A DNA stretch of 64,000 bases, from contig JBBQWN010000011.1 in NCBI GenBank assembly GCA_038210595.1, forward strand, positions 21,990 through 85,989, in the 5' to 3' direction. Positions 1-8,344 of the stretch are shown here, in pieces. The notes beneath the pieces are model-generated. The model was not told the DNA's origin and did not search any database. It saw only the letters and a list, made by a program, of their open reading frames with translations. A program made the translations under genes and the position numbers. The stretch is from Glacieibacterium sp038210595. Lineage in GTDB: Bacteria > Pseudomonadota > Alphaproteobacteria > Sphingomonadales > Sphingomonadaceae. Within the stretch, counting starts at the first letter, position 1; each line of letters opens with the position of its first letter.

Positions 1-483
1 ATCGGCTACTGGACCCACTTCGTCGCCGACGGCAGCCAGCCGATGCATGTCTCGGTGCACTTCAACGGCTGGGGCAATTACCCCAACCCGAACAACTACA
101 CGACGGCGCCGATCCACGCCCCGTTCGAAGGCAATTTCGTCAAGTCGTTCGTGTCGTTCGATGCCGTCGCCGCCGCCGTCCCGGCCTATAGCGACTGCAA
201 CTGCGCGATCGAGCAGCGCGTCGTCACCTACCTGCAGGCGACACTGGCCCAGACCGGCGCGGTCTATGCCGCCGGTTCGACCGACCTGTACGTCAATCCG
301 CTGCCGGGTGAAGTGAACATCGCGACCGCGCGCCTCGCCGCCGGTGCGGCCGAGATCCGCGACCAGATCGTCGACGCCTGGCGGCAGAGTGCCCGGATCA
401 CCGTCGGCTTCCCGCTGATCAAGGTGTCCGACATCGAAAACGGCACGGTCCTGCTGACCCCGTCGCGCTTCGCCGGCGACTGA
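1..483 (+). CDS. P1 nuclease / phospholipase C-fold protein, C-terminal fragment
   Basis: The frame is open from the window edge, so the N-terminus is missing and only the last 160 residues are visible. They begin with HFVADGSQPMH, an H-x3-D-x3-P-x-H pattern typical of the zinc-binding core of the phospholipase C / S1-P1 nuclease superfamily, whose members use three zinc ions to cleave phosphodiester bonds and are usually secreted. The following stretch is rich in Gly, Asn and Pro (NGWGNYPNPNNY). The end of the protein shows no further motif. Whether it is a nuclease, a phospholipase or an inactive relative cannot be decided from this half. The next gene starts about 40 bases downstream on the same strand. 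Confidence 0.55.
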   Translation: MGYWTHFVADGSQPMHVSVHFNGWGNYPNPNNYTTAPIHAPFEGNFVKSFVSFDAVAAAVPAYSDCNCAIEQRVVTYLQATLAQTGAVYAAGSTDLYVNPLPGEVNIATARLAAGAAEIRDQIVDAWRQSARITVGFPLIKVSDIENGTVLLTPSRFAGD

Positions 484-523
484 CCCCGGCGCGCGACCCC
501 TTCAGACCGTGACAAGAGGCAAG

Positions 524-1018
524 ATGATGACCAGGTTCGTTTCGATGTTCGCCGTGGCGGCCGTGCTCGCCGCCGCTCCCGCCGCTGCCGCCGATTTCCG
601 GTTCACGGTGACCGGGCCGACGGCGCTCGACAGCTACAGCTTCACCGCGCCCGCCCGGCCGACTCCGGTCGTCAGCGCCGCGCACAGCTTCACGCTGTTC
701 GATGTCGCCTCGACCGGCGACATCGGCTTCGGCATCATCGACTATCTGGCGAACTACAGCTTCTATGACGCGACGCTGGGCGGCGGCTTCGACGGCGGCT
801 ATTCGATCAACGTCTACAGCGGCACGCCGCTGTTCACCGGCTCGACGCTGGCCCCGCGCTTCAAGATCGGCAGCTATGCCTTCACCGACTTCTACGGCCA
901 GGCGACGACGCTGACCATCGCCGGCGTGCCCGAGCCCGCGACCTGGGCACTGATGCTCGGCGGGTTCGCGCTGACCGGCGTCGCGCTGCGCCGCCGCAAG
1001 GCCATCGTCGCCGCCTGA
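524..1018 (+). CDS. PEP-CTERM (PEPxxWA) sorting-domain protein
   Basis: A small exported protein of about 164 residues. The N-terminus (MMTRFVSMFAVAAVLAAAPA) is a signal peptide, and the C-terminus carries VPEPATWALMLGGFAL followed by an Arg-rich tail (RRRK). This is the PEPxxWA form of the PEP-CTERM signal, recognised by exosortase/archaeosortase-type enzymes and common in sphingomonads. The middle (residues about 25-140) is a beta-rich domain with many Tyr, Phe and Gly and no enzyme motif. ATG at 524 was chosen over an in-frame GTG at 509 because an AAGAGG ribosome site lies just upstream; ATG at 527 is equally possible. No exosortase gene lies in the window. Function is unknown; such proteins are often tied to exopolysaccharide or surface structures. 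Confidence 0.8.
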   Translation: MMTRFVSMFAVAAVLAAAPAAAADFRFTVTGPTALDSYSFTAPARPTPVVSAAHSFTLFDVASTGDIGFGIIDYLANYSFYDATLGGGFDGGYSINVYSGTPLFTGSTLAPRFKIGSYAFTDFYGQATTLTIAGVPEPATWALMLGGFALTGVALRRRKAIVAA

Positions 1019-1098
1019 GGCGGGCGATCATCGCGCTGGCGTCGCCGCCGCCACGGCCTATCATCGCGGCCGGTGCAGCGATCAGAGGCGGTTTAGCG

Positions 1099-1758
1099 GT
1101 GGTGAGGGAGGCGTCCGGTCCGCGCGGCCGTATTCGCGACCGGGTGCTGACCGCGGTCGACCTTGCCGCGACCTTCGTGCTGGCGGCGGAGTGTGCGCTG
1201 GCGGCGGTGCGCATCGACCTCGACCTGTTCGGCATCCTGGTGCTGGCGTTCGCCGGCTCGGTCGGCGGCGGCGTGATCCGCGACCTGCTGCTCGGCGAGC
1301 ATCCGCCCGCGGCGTTCCGCGACTGGCGCTATGCCGGCCTCGCGGTGGCGGCGACGGCGGGCGTCGTCGCGGCGTCGCTGCTGCTCGGCCATGTCGCCGA
1401 CCTGACCCCGCCGCTCGCCGTCGACGTGTTCGAGGCGGTCGGCCTCGCCCTTGCCGCGGTTGCGGGGGCGCGCAAGAGCCTCGACTACGGCCTCAATGCC
1501 GCCAGCGTCGTCATCATCGCCACCGTCAATGGCTGCGGCGGCGGCATCCTCCGCGACGTGCTCAGCGCCCGCGTGCCGCATGTGCTGCACGAGGACTTCT
1601 ACGCCACCGCCGCGCTGGCCGGGGCGGCGCTGATGGTGGTGCTGGTGCGGCGGTTCGGCGTGGGGAAGGGTGCAGCGGGCGTGGTCGCGGGCGTCGCGAT
1701 CTTCGCGCTCAGGACGGCGGCGCTACTGGGGGAGTGGCGGTTGCCGCATTTGCGGTAG
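1099..1758 (+). CDS. trimeric intracellular cation channel (TRIC/YadS, UPF0126) family protein
   Basis: A 219-residue integral membrane protein with about seven hydrophobic segments. It shows the duplicated glycine-rich signatures of this family: FAGSVGGGVIRDLLLG near residues 51-66 and NGCGGGILRDVLSARVP near residues 137-153, each followed by conserved charged residues. Bacterial members are homotrimeric potassium-permeable channels; the older annotation is 'glycine transporter domain'. Translation starts at GTG 1099 (a second GTG follows immediately), and no strong ribosome site is visible. Its end overlaps the convergent DUF817 gene by 36 bases. Confidence 0.85.
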   Translation: MVREASGPRGRIRDRVLTAVDLAATFVLAAECALAAVRIDLDLFGILVLAFAGSVGGGVIRDLLLGEHPPAAFRDWRYAGLAVAATAGVVAASLLLGHVADLTPPLAVDVFEAVGLALAAVAGARKSLDYGLNAASVVIIATVNGCGGGILRDVLSARVPHVLHEDFYATAALAGAALMVVLVRRFGVGKGAAGVVAGVAIFALRTAALLGEWRLPHLR

Positions 1759-2502
1759 GCGCGCGGCGTCGCCCATGCCGTGCACGACCGATACCAGCAC
1801 GAACGAAATGATCATCAGCAGCAGCCATGCGCTGAGCTTGGCGAGCGGCACCATCGCCCAGGCGCCGGCCTGACCGGGATAGAGCCAGGCGTGGCTGTAA
1901 GTACCGATGTTCTCGGCAAACCAGATGAACAGCGCAACCAGCACAAAGCCGAGCAGGATCGGCATTCGGCGCTCCGTGCGGAAGGGCCTGAACACGAACC
2001 ACGTCCGCCGGAAGATCAGGGCGGTGACCGCAAACAGCAGCCAGCGCAGGTCGGGAATAAAGTGGTGGCTGAAGAAATTTATGTAGATCGCCGTGGCGAG
2101 CAGCGGCGGCTGCCAGCGCGGCGGATAGTTGACCGGCTCGATCTCGAAGATGCGCCAGATGCGCGCGATGTAGCTGCCGACCGCGGCGTACATGAAACCC
2201 GAAAACAGCGGCACGCCGGCCAGCTTGAGCAGCCCCTCCTCGGGATAGATCCACGAGCCCATGTGGGTCTTGAAGATCTCCATGACCGTGCCGACGATGT
2301 GGAACGCGAGGATCACCTTGGCCTCGGCGAGCGTCTCGAGGCGGAAGGCCAGCATGCCGATCTGGATCACGACAGCAACGATGACCAGAAAATCATAGCG
2401 CGCCAACGGGGCCGCCGCCGGATACCACAAATGCGTCGCCAGCAGCGCGCCGAGCATCAGCGCGCCGAACAGGCAGGCCCAGCCCTGCTTGAAGCCGAAC
2501 AA
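1723..2502 (-). CDS. DUF817 family integral membrane protein (start uncertain)
   Basis: A membrane protein with about eight hydrophobic segments, starting FGFKQGWACLFGALMLG and containing the conserved FHIVGTVMEIFKTHMGSW and WFAENIGTYSHAW blocks of the DUF817 family. No biochemical function is known for the family. The first canonical start codon in frame is TTG at 2502, but coding similarity seems to continue upstream: the open frame reads RFAGVRARLETL ... WLFEFVL directly before FGFKQ, which resembles the usual N-terminus of the family. That extension has no ATG, GTG or TTG before the stop at 2641-2643, only a CTG at 2607. The gene follows the MoxR ATPase gene and its 3' end overlaps the convergent channel gene by 36 bases. 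Confidence 0.75.
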   Translation of the reverse strand: MFGFKQGWACLFGALMLGALLATHLWYPAAAPLARYDFLVIVAVVIQIGMLAFRLETLAEAKVILAFHIVGTVMEIFKTHMGSWIYPEEGLLKLAGVPLFSGFMYAAVGSYIARIWRIFEIEPVNYPPRWQPPLLATAIYINFFSHHFIPDLRWLLFAVTALIFRRTWFVFRPFRTERRMPILLGFVLVALFIWFAENIGTYSHAWLYPGQAGAWAMVPLAKLSAWLLLMIISFVLVSVVHGMGDAARLPQMRQPPLPQ

Positions 2503-2617
2503 GACGAACTCGAACAGCCAATCCTGCCAGCGGTGGCGGAACTGCAGCGTCTCGAGCCGCGCGCGAACGCCGGCAAAGCGGGTGTGCGCCGCCGCCGGGC
2601 CGCTCAGGGCGCTGTCG

Positions 2618-3466
2618 TCAGGCGTTGCCCTGCCGCCGGTTCATAAACGCCAGCCGCTCGAACAGCATCACGTCCGCCTCGTTCTTCAGCAGCGCGCCGT
2701 GGAGCGGGGGGATCAGGCTCTTGGTGTCGCGGTTGCGCAGCACGTCGACGGGCAGGTCCTCGTGCATCAGCAGCTTGAGCCAGTCGAGCAGCTCGCTGGT
2801 GCTCGGCTTCTTCTTCATGCCGGGCACCTCGCGCATGTCGAAGAAGATGTTGAGCGCCTCCGCCACCAGCGTCTTCTGGATGTCGGGATAGTGGACGCGG
2901 ACGATGCGCTCCATCGTCTCGCGGTCGGGGAACTTGATGTAGTGGAAGAAGCAGCGGCGCAGGAAGGCGTCGGGCAGCTCCTTTTCGTTGTTGGACGTGA
3001 TGATGACGATCGGGCGCTGCGCCGCCTTCACGCGCTCGCCGGTCTCGTAGACGTCGAACTCCATGCGATCGAGCTCAGTCAGCAGGTCGTTGGGGAACTC
3101 GATATCGGCCTTGTCGATCTCGTCGATCAGCAGGACGGGCAGGCGCTCGGACGTGAACGCCTCCCACATCTTGCCCTTGCGGATGTAGTTCTTGATGTCG
3201 TGGACGCGGGCGTCGCCGAGCTGGCTGTCGCGGAGGCGGGAGACGGCGTCGTATTCGTACAGGCCCTGCTGCGCCTTGGTCGTCGACTTGACGTTCCACT
3301 CGATCAGCGGCGCGTCGAAGGCCTGCGCGATCTCGGCCGCCAGCACGGTCTTGCCGGTGCCGGGCTCGCCCTTGACCAGCAGCGGGCGGCGCAGCGTTGC
3401 GGCGGCGTTGACCGCGACCCGCAGGTCGTCGGTGGCGACATAGGCGCTGGTGCCTTCGAAACGCAT
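2618..3466 (-). CDS. MoxR-family AAA+ ATPase
   Basis: A 282-residue AAA+ ATPase. Walker A is GEPGTGKT (residues 33-40) and Walker B is VLLIDEID (111-118). A conserved IITSNNEKELPDAFLRRC segment provides sensor 1 and the arginine finger. The family acts as a chaperone-like ATPase that helps insert cofactors or mature protein complexes, usually with a von Willebrand factor A (VWA) partner encoded next door. No VWA gene is present here; the downstream neighbour is a DUF817 membrane protein. The ATG at 3466 is the only sensible start. It is transcribed divergently from the acyltransferase gene, with 99 bases between them. Confidence 0.88.
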   Translation of the reverse strand: MRFEGTSAYVATDDLRVAVNAAATLRRPLLVKGEPGTGKTVLAAEIAQAFDAPLIEWNVKSTTKAQQGLYEYDAVSRLRDSQLGDARVHDIKNYIRKGKMWEAFTSERLPVLLIDEIDKADIEFPNDLLTELDRMEFDVYETGERVKAAQRPIVIITSNNEKELPDAFLRRCFFHYIKFPDRETMERIVRVHYPDIQKTLVAEALNIFFDMREVPGMKKKPSTSELLDWLKLLMHEDLPVDVLRNRDTKSLIPPLHGALLKNEADVMLFERLAFMNRRQGNA

Positions 3467-3565
3467 GGGTGGGTGCCTCGGGGTTGACGTGTCCGGCAGG
3501 GGTAGCGGCGGCGGTGCGGGGCCGCAAGCGCGGGCCTTGACGCCAAGCCGTCACATCGCCGCAAT

Positions 3566-4669
3566 ATGGCTCCGCCGATGCGTTCCCCCACCCATCCCGG
3601 CCCGGCGTCGTCGAGCCACGTGCCGCCGCTCGACGGGATCCGCGGCCTGTCGGCGGTGATCATCGTGCTGACGCATGCGCCCAAGCTCGGGCTGACGCCG
3701 CTGCTGCCCGACGACCTCGGCAATTACGCGGTGATGGTGTTCTTCGCGCTGAGCGGCTTTCTGATGGGGCATCTCTACCTCCACAAGCCGTTCGACGGGC
3801 CCAGCGCCGCGCACTATGTCGCGGCGCGCATCGCCCGCATCGTGCCGCTCTATTACGTCATCGTGCTGTGGGCGTGGGTCATGTTCAATTTCGTCGACCC
3901 GAGCTTTTTCTATGCGATGACGACGTCCGCGCTGCCGCGTCACCTGGCGTTCTTCGGGTCGGTTTCGTATTTCTGGACGATCGGCCCGGAGGTGCAGTTC
4001 TACGCCATCTTCGTCACCCTGTGGTGGGCGGTGGCCAAGGCGCGGGCTGGCGCGATGCTGCCGGTGACGCTGGTGCTCGGCGCGGCGGCGCTGCTGTTCG
4101 TCCTGCAGCCGCTGTTTCCGGGCATCACGATCTTTTCCAAGCTGCACATCTTCCTCGGCGGAGTTGCCATCGCGGGGCTGCGGCGGCCGCTGGCCGGGAC
4201 GTTGCAGCACAGCTGGCCGGCGTTCGCGATGCAGGCCGGTCTGGTCGGCCTGTGCTTCGTGATGTGGCTCGATCCGCCGGCATTGCGCGTGCTGTTCTAC
4301 ACGTCGCCGCGCGATCACCTGCTCAACGTCTATTACGGCGACCTGCGGCGGATCATGGTGGCGTTCATGCTGATCTTCGCGTTCTCGTTCGAGACACGCT
4401 TTGCCAACGGCTTGCTCGCCAACCGTTTTGCGCGGTCACTGGGGACCTACAGCTATTCGATCTACCTGCTCCACGGCCCGGTGTTGTGGGGGCTGGAGCG
4501 CGCCGGGCTGTTCGCGGCGACCGGCCCGGCGCCCGGCTTTGCGATCGGGCTGGCGGCGGTCTACGCCGTCGGCTGGCTGTCGTTCACGGTGATCGAGATG
4601 CCGGCCCAGCGGCTGCTGCGCAAACCGCTGACCAGAGTGCTGGCGGGGCGCGCCGCGCTGCCGGCCTAG
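3566..4669 (+). CDS. acyltransferase family 3 (OafA/YrhL-like) membrane protein
   Basis: A 367-residue polytopic membrane protein. Near the N-terminus it has the LDGIRGLSAVIIVLTHA signature of the acyltransferase_3 family, including the essential His, followed by about ten transmembrane segments and a YSYSIYLLHGPVLWG motif near the C-terminus. Members O-acylate sugars of polysaccharides, peptidoglycan, Nod factors or lipids at the cytoplasmic membrane, taking acyl groups from acyl-CoA. The substrate cannot be inferred, and no glycan synthesis genes are adjacent. ATG at 3566 and an in-frame ATG at 3578 are both possible. Its TAG stop shares four bases (CTAG) with the stop of the convergent gene. 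Confidence 0.85.
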   Translation: MAPPMRSPTHPGPASSSHVPPLDGIRGLSAVIIVLTHAPKLGLTPLLPDDLGNYAVMVFFALSGFLMGHLYLHKPFDGPSAAHYVAARIARIVPLYYVIVLWAWVMFNFVDPSFFYAMTTSALPRHLAFFGSVSYFWTIGPEVQFYAIFVTLWWAVAKARAGAMLPVTLVLGAAALLFVLQPLFPGITIFSKLHIFLGGVAIAGLRRPLAGTLQHSWPAFAMQAGLVGLCFVMWLDPPALRVLFYTSPRDHLLNVYYGDLRRIMVAFMLIFAFSFETRFANGLLANRFARSLGTYSYSIYLLHGPVLWGLERAGLFAATGPAPGFAIGLAAVYAVGWLSFTVIEMPAQRLLRKPLTRVLAGRAALPA

Positions 4670-5337
4670 CGATAGCTGAAATTAAACTCGCTGTGCTGCG
4701 TGCCGTCGCGGCCGAACAGGCTGCCGGCGACATCGATGGTCTGGCGGGCGAGTTCGGGCTTGCCGGTCTTGCCCAGCCGGTAGTCGTTGATGGCCTCGAA
4801 ACGGTCGACGCGCGCGACCATCATCATCCGGAACGGTGACGGCGCATAATAGCGGGCGCGCCGCACGAATGGCACCGGGCCGGAGGTGTCGACGAACAGC
4901 TCGGCGCCGAACTTGTCCGGGCTGACTCCCTTCATGGTCACCACGCCCGGCGGCAGCGACGCCAGCCGGTAGACGACGGCGTTGCCCTCAGCGGCCCGCG
5001 GCGGCGCGGCGCGGAAATAGGCGGCCAGCCGGTAATAGCCGGGCACGCCGGCGGCGACGGTTTCCTTGGCGGCGTTCGCGGCTTCCTTCGGGGTCGGCGC
5101 GCGGCCGTCGAGGCTGACCAGGGTCCAGTTGCGCCCGTCCCAGCGATCGACGCGCGTGTGGCGCTCGGTCTTGCCGCCGCTGGTTTCGCTGGCGACGGCG
5201 CTGCGTTCGAAGTTCAAGGCCGGCGGCTGCACGTCCGCAGTGCCCGTCAGCAGCCGCCCGAGCAGCGGGTCGGCGGGCGCCGTGCCGGTCAGGCACAGTG
5301 CCGCCAGCCCCGCGACCGCCGTCCCCCCGGACCGCAT
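4666..5337 (-). CDS. secreted protein of unknown function, downstream of TPR gene
   Basis: A 223-residue protein with a clear signal peptide (MRSGGTAVAGLAALCLTG, predicted cut after TAPA). The Cys in the signal region does not make a lipobox. The mature part is polar and beta-rich, with Trp/Tyr/Arg-rich strands (RVDRWDGRNWTLVSLDG, ARYYAPSPFRMMMVARVD) and ends in NFSYR. I do not recognise the family; the strand pattern recalls LolA-like periplasmic folds, but that is only an impression. ATG at 5337 was chosen because it follows the stop of the upstream TPR gene by one base and has an AAGGGG ribosome site; longer in-frame starts would have no signal peptide. It is probably co-transcribed with the TPR gene. 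Confidence 0.7.
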   Translation of the reverse strand: MRSGGTAVAGLAALCLTGTAPADPLLGRLLTGTADVQPPALNFERSAVASETSGGKTERHTRVDRWDGRNWTLVSLDGRAPTPKEAANAAKETVAAGVPGYYRLAAYFRAAPPRAAEGNAVVYRLASLPPGVVTMKGVSPDKFGAELFVDTSGPVPFVRRARYYAPSPFRMMMVARVDRFEAINDYRLGKTGKPELARQTIDVAGSLFGRDGTQHSEFNFSYR

Positions 5338-5338
5338 C

Positions 5339-6436
5339 CTACCCCTTGGTCGACGCGTAGAGGCCCCACATGTTGGCGATGTCGCGGACCGGGCTGGCGT
5401 CGGTGACCGCGGCAAAGCTGGCCTTGGCGGGGCCGATCTGGCCAGCCTTGACCTGGGCGATGCCCTTGTACAGCCGCGCGGTATCGGCACTGCTGCCCCC
5501 GGCGGCGGCTACCTTGTCATAGGCGGCGATCGCGGGGCCATACTGGCCGAGGCCGAAATAGGCGTTGGCGCCCTGCAGCGCCGTCGCCGGGCTGGCAGCA
5601 AGCTTGGGGGCCTGTGCGGCGGACGCGGCGGCGCGCTGCTCGGCCGCCTGCCCCAGCCGCACGCTCATCGCGTCGGTGCCCTTGTTGGCAGCCTTGGCGA
5701 GCACCTCCTTGGCGACGCCGGCCTGGCCCGCGACCAGCGCCAGCTTGGCGAATTCCAGATAGTCCTCGTCACGGTCGATGGTCCCGGTCTGGTTCATCAG
5801 CTGGTACAGCGCCAGCTTGGCGTCCGGCGTCATCGCCTCCTGCCGCAGGTTGATCAGCAGCGTCTTCCACCGCGCCGGCGACGGATCGATCCGGATCAGG
5901 CGCGTGGTCGTGGCGATATAGCCCTTCTTGTCCTTGGCCTTGTACTGCGCCCCGGCCAGGTTCTCGAGATAGACCGGCTTCGCGCCGTTCGACTTGATCA
6001 GGTTGTTGTAGGCGGTCACCGCCTCGGCGTAGCGGCCCTGCTTGGCGGCGGCCTGGGCGATCAGGATCTGCATGTTCTCGCCGCCGCCGCGCTTGGCATA
6101 GCTGACCGCCTTGGCGTAGTCGCCGGCGTTGTAATACAGGCCCGCCAGCTGCTGCGGCGGTGCGCCGATCGCCTCCAGTTCGGCGGCGGCGCGGCCGTAC
6201 TGCCCGGCGCGGGTGTAGACATAGGCTGCCATCTGCCCGACCTTGGTCCGCTCCTCGGCGGTTTTCGCAGCGCCGCGCGCGGCGTTGACCGACGCGATCG
6301 CCGCTGCGGTGTTGCCCGATGCGGCGGCACGCTGCGCCGCGGTCAGCGGCTTGCCGACGGCGGGGCCGACCGCCGCGGTGGCCGGGGCTGCGGCGGCCAG
6401 CGCAGCGGCAAGGACGAACAACGGCGCGAATTTCAT
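5339..6436 (-). CDS. exported tetratricopeptide-repeat protein
   Basis: A 365-residue protein with a signal peptide (MKFAPLFVLAAALAAAAPATA) followed by an almost entirely helical body. Repeated motifs such as YTRAGQYGRAAAELEAIG, YYNAGDYAKAVSYAKRGG, AAKQGRYAEAVTAYNNLI and YFGLGQYGPAIAAYDKVA are tetratricopeptide repeats, which build protein-binding superhelices. No catalytic domain is visible. The likely location is the periplasm. It sits immediately upstream of a second exported protein of unknown function, so the two may act together in the envelope; that link is inferred only from the operon. A GAGAGG ribosome site precedes the ATG at 6436. Confidence 0.8.
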   Translation of the reverse strand: MKFAPLFVLAAALAAAAPATAAVGPAVGKPLTAAQRAAASGNTAAAIASVNAARGAAKTAEERTKVGQMAAYVYTRAGQYGRAAAELEAIGAPPQQLAGLYYNAGDYAKAVSYAKRGGGENMQILIAQAAAKQGRYAEAVTAYNNLIKSNGAKPVYLENLAGAQYKAKDKKGYIATTTRLIRIDPSPARWKTLLINLRQEAMTPDAKLALYQLMNQTGTIDRDEDYLEFAKLALVAGQAGVAKEVLAKAANKGTDAMSVRLGQAAEQRAAASAAQAPKLAASPATALQGANAYFGLGQYGPAIAAYDKVAAAGGSSADTARLYKGIAQVKAGQIGPAKASFAAVTDASPVRDIANMWGLYASTKG

Positions 6437-6562
6437 GATGACCCTCTCGTCAGGCCCGCAGGGACGGGCGCAGCGGTGATTCTACGGCGACTCCGTGGCT
6501 GGCCCATGAACGACCCTCGCGTCAAGATTAACCGGCAAAGGCGCGGACGGAAACGGTCGCGG

Positions 6563-6591
6563 TTGCCGCGCCGCGACGCGCAGCCTATCCG
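6563..6591 (+). promoter_or_regulatory. candidate sigma-70-type promoter of fabD
   Basis: TTGCCG (6563-6568) and TATCCG (6586-6591) are separated by exactly 17 bases. A start of transcription near 6598 would leave a leader of about 22 bases before the fabD TTG codon. The layout matches the candidate acpP promoter at 8345-8373. Not tested. Confidence 0.4.
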
Positions 6592-6619
6592 CATCCGCAA
6601 AGCAATCGGGGAGAGCGGT

Positions 6620-7558
6620 TTGACGCGCGCATTCGTGTTTCCGGGGCAGGGCAGCCAGGCGGTCGGCATGGGCAAGGCACTGAGCGCCGCCTCGCCCGCG
6701 GCACGGGCGGTGTTCGAGGAGGTCGACGACGCGCTCGGCGAAAAGCTTTCCGCCCTGATGTTCGACGGGCCGGAGGACGACCTCAAGCTGACGGCCAACG
6801 CCCAGCCCGCGATCATGGCGCTGTCGATCGCGGCCCTGCGCGTGCTGGAGCAGGAGGGCGGCATCCGCCTCGCCGACAAGGCGGCGTTCGTCGCCGGCCA
6901 CAGCCTGGGCGAATACACCGCCCTGTGCGCGGCGGGATCGCTGAGTGTCGCCGACGCCGCCCGCTTGCTGCGGCGGCGCGGCGAGGCAATGCAGGCGGCC
7001 GTGCCGGTCGGCGAGGGGGCGATGGCGGCACTGCTGGGGCTCGATCTGGACAGCGTGCTGGCCGTCGCGGCGGAGGCGGCGCAGGTCCAGATCTGCGCGG
7101 CCGCCAACGACAACGCGCCGGGCCAGGTGGTGGTGTCGGGCCACACCGAGGCGGTCGCGCGGGCGATCTCGCTGGCGCGCGGGCGGGGCGCGCGGCACGC
7201 AGTACTATTGCCGGTGTCGGCCCCTTTCCACTGTGCGCTGATGCAACCGGCCGCCGCAGCGATGGCCGAGGCGCTGGCCGGCACCCGGCTGGAGGCCCCG
7301 TTCGTGACCCTGGTCGCGAACGTCACCGCCGCGCCGGTCAGCGATGTCGAAGCCATCCGCGCGCTGCTCGTCGAGCAGGTGACGGCGATGGTGCGCTGGC
7401 GCGAGAGCGTGCTGGCGATGGTCGAGCTGGGCGTCACCGAGTTCGTGGAGCTGGGCGGCCGCGTGCTCGGCCCCATGATCAAGCGCATCACGCCGGACGC
7501 GCCGTCCACCGCGGCGACCGACATGGCGGGCATCGAGGCGGTGGCGAAGGGGCTCTGA
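6620..7558 (+). CDS. fabD: malonyl-CoA:ACP transacylase
   Basis: FabD moves the malonyl group from CoA to acyl carrier protein to feed fatty acid elongation in the cytoplasm. The 312-residue protein begins LTRAFVFPGQGSQAVGMG and has the catalytic GHSLGEY motif with Ser95, the substrate-binding Arg region and the catalytic His204 in SAPFHCALM, followed by VVSGH and ELGGRVLGPM blocks. TTG at 6620 was chosen because the conserved N-terminus starts there and GGGGAG lies seven bases upstream; the open frame continues much further upstream but is not FabD-like. It is followed by fabG, acpP and fabF on the same strand. Confidence 0.95.
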   Translation: MTRAFVFPGQGSQAVGMGKALSAASPAARAVFEEVDDALGEKLSALMFDGPEDDLKLTANAQPAIMALSIAALRVLEQEGGIRLADKAAFVAGHSLGEYTALCAAGSLSVADAARLLRRRGEAMQAAVPVGEGAMAALLGLDLDSVLAVAAEAAQVQICAAANDNAPGQVVVSGHTEAVARAISLARGRGARHAVLLPVSAPFHCALMQPAAAAMAEALAGTRLEAPFVTLVANVTAAPVSDVEAIRALLVEQVTAMVRWRESVLAMVELGVTEFVELGGRVLGPMIKRITPDAPSTAATDMAGIEAVAKGL

Positions 7559-7594
7559 ACCGCTACGACGGTTCGGCACGAAAGGAATCTGAGC

Positions 7595-8329
7595 ATGTTC
7601 GATCTCAGTGGCATGACCGCGCTGGTTACCGGCGCATCGGGCGGCATCGGCGGCGCGGTGGCGCGGGCGCTGGCGGCACAGGGCGCGAAACTGGCGCTGT
7701 CGGGGACGCGGGCGGACGCGCTGCACGCACTGGCCGATGAGCTTGGCGGCGGGGCGGTGCTGCCCTGCGACCTGGCGGACGGTGCGGCGGTCGACGCGCT
7801 GGTGCCGGCGGCGGTGGCGGCGCTGGGCGGCCTCGACATCCTGGTCAACAACGCCGGCATCACGCGCGACAACCTCGCCATGCGGATGAAGGACGAGGAG
7901 TGGGACACGGTCATCCGCGTCAACCTGGAGGCGGCGTTCCGGCTGTGCCGCGCCGCCTGCAAGCCGATGATGCGGGCGCGCTTCGGGCGGATCGTGTCGA
8001 TCACCTCGGTCGTCGGGGTTACCGGCAATCCGGGCCAGGTCAATTACGCCGCGTCGAAGGCCGGGCTGATCGGCATGTCGAAGGCGCTGGCGCAGGAGGT
8101 CGCAAGCCGCGGCATCACGGTAAACTGCGTCGCGCCGGGGTTCATCGTCTCGGCGATGACCGGCGCGCTGCCGGAGGCGCAGCGCGACGTGCTGACCGCG
8201 CGCATCCCCGCCGGGCGGCTTGGCGACGGGCCCGATATCGGCGCGGCGGTGGCGTATCTGGCCTCGCGCGAGGCGGGTTATGTAACCGGACAGACACTGC
8301 ACGTGAACGGCGGCATGGCGATGATCTGA
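7595..8329 (+). CDS. fabG: 3-oxoacyl-ACP reductase
   Basis: FabG reduces beta-ketoacyl-ACP to beta-hydroxyacyl-ACP with NADPH in each fatty acid elongation round. The 244-residue protein is a classical short-chain dehydrogenase: nucleotide-binding TGASGGIGG at residues 11-19, NNAGITRDN near residues 86-94, and catalytic Ser, Tyr and Lys in the SITSVVGVTG...YAASKAG region (about 137-157). The C-terminus ends YVTGQTLHVNGGMAMI, as in true FabG. ATG at 7595 follows an AAGGAA ribosome site. The 36-base gap after fabD suggests a single operon. Confidence 0.95.
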   Translation: MFDLSGMTALVTGASGGIGGAVARALAAQGAKLALSGTRADALHALADELGGGAVLPCDLADGAAVDALVPAAVAALGGLDILVNNAGITRDNLAMRMKDEEWDTVIRVNLEAAFRLCRAACKPMMRARFGRIVSITSVVGVTGNPGQVNYAASKAGLIGMSKALAQEVASRGITVNCVAPGFIVSAMTGALPEAQRDVLTARIPAGRLGDGPDIGAAVAYLASREAGYVTGQTLHVNGGMAMI

Positions 8330-8344
8330 GGCACGGCGGCGGAC

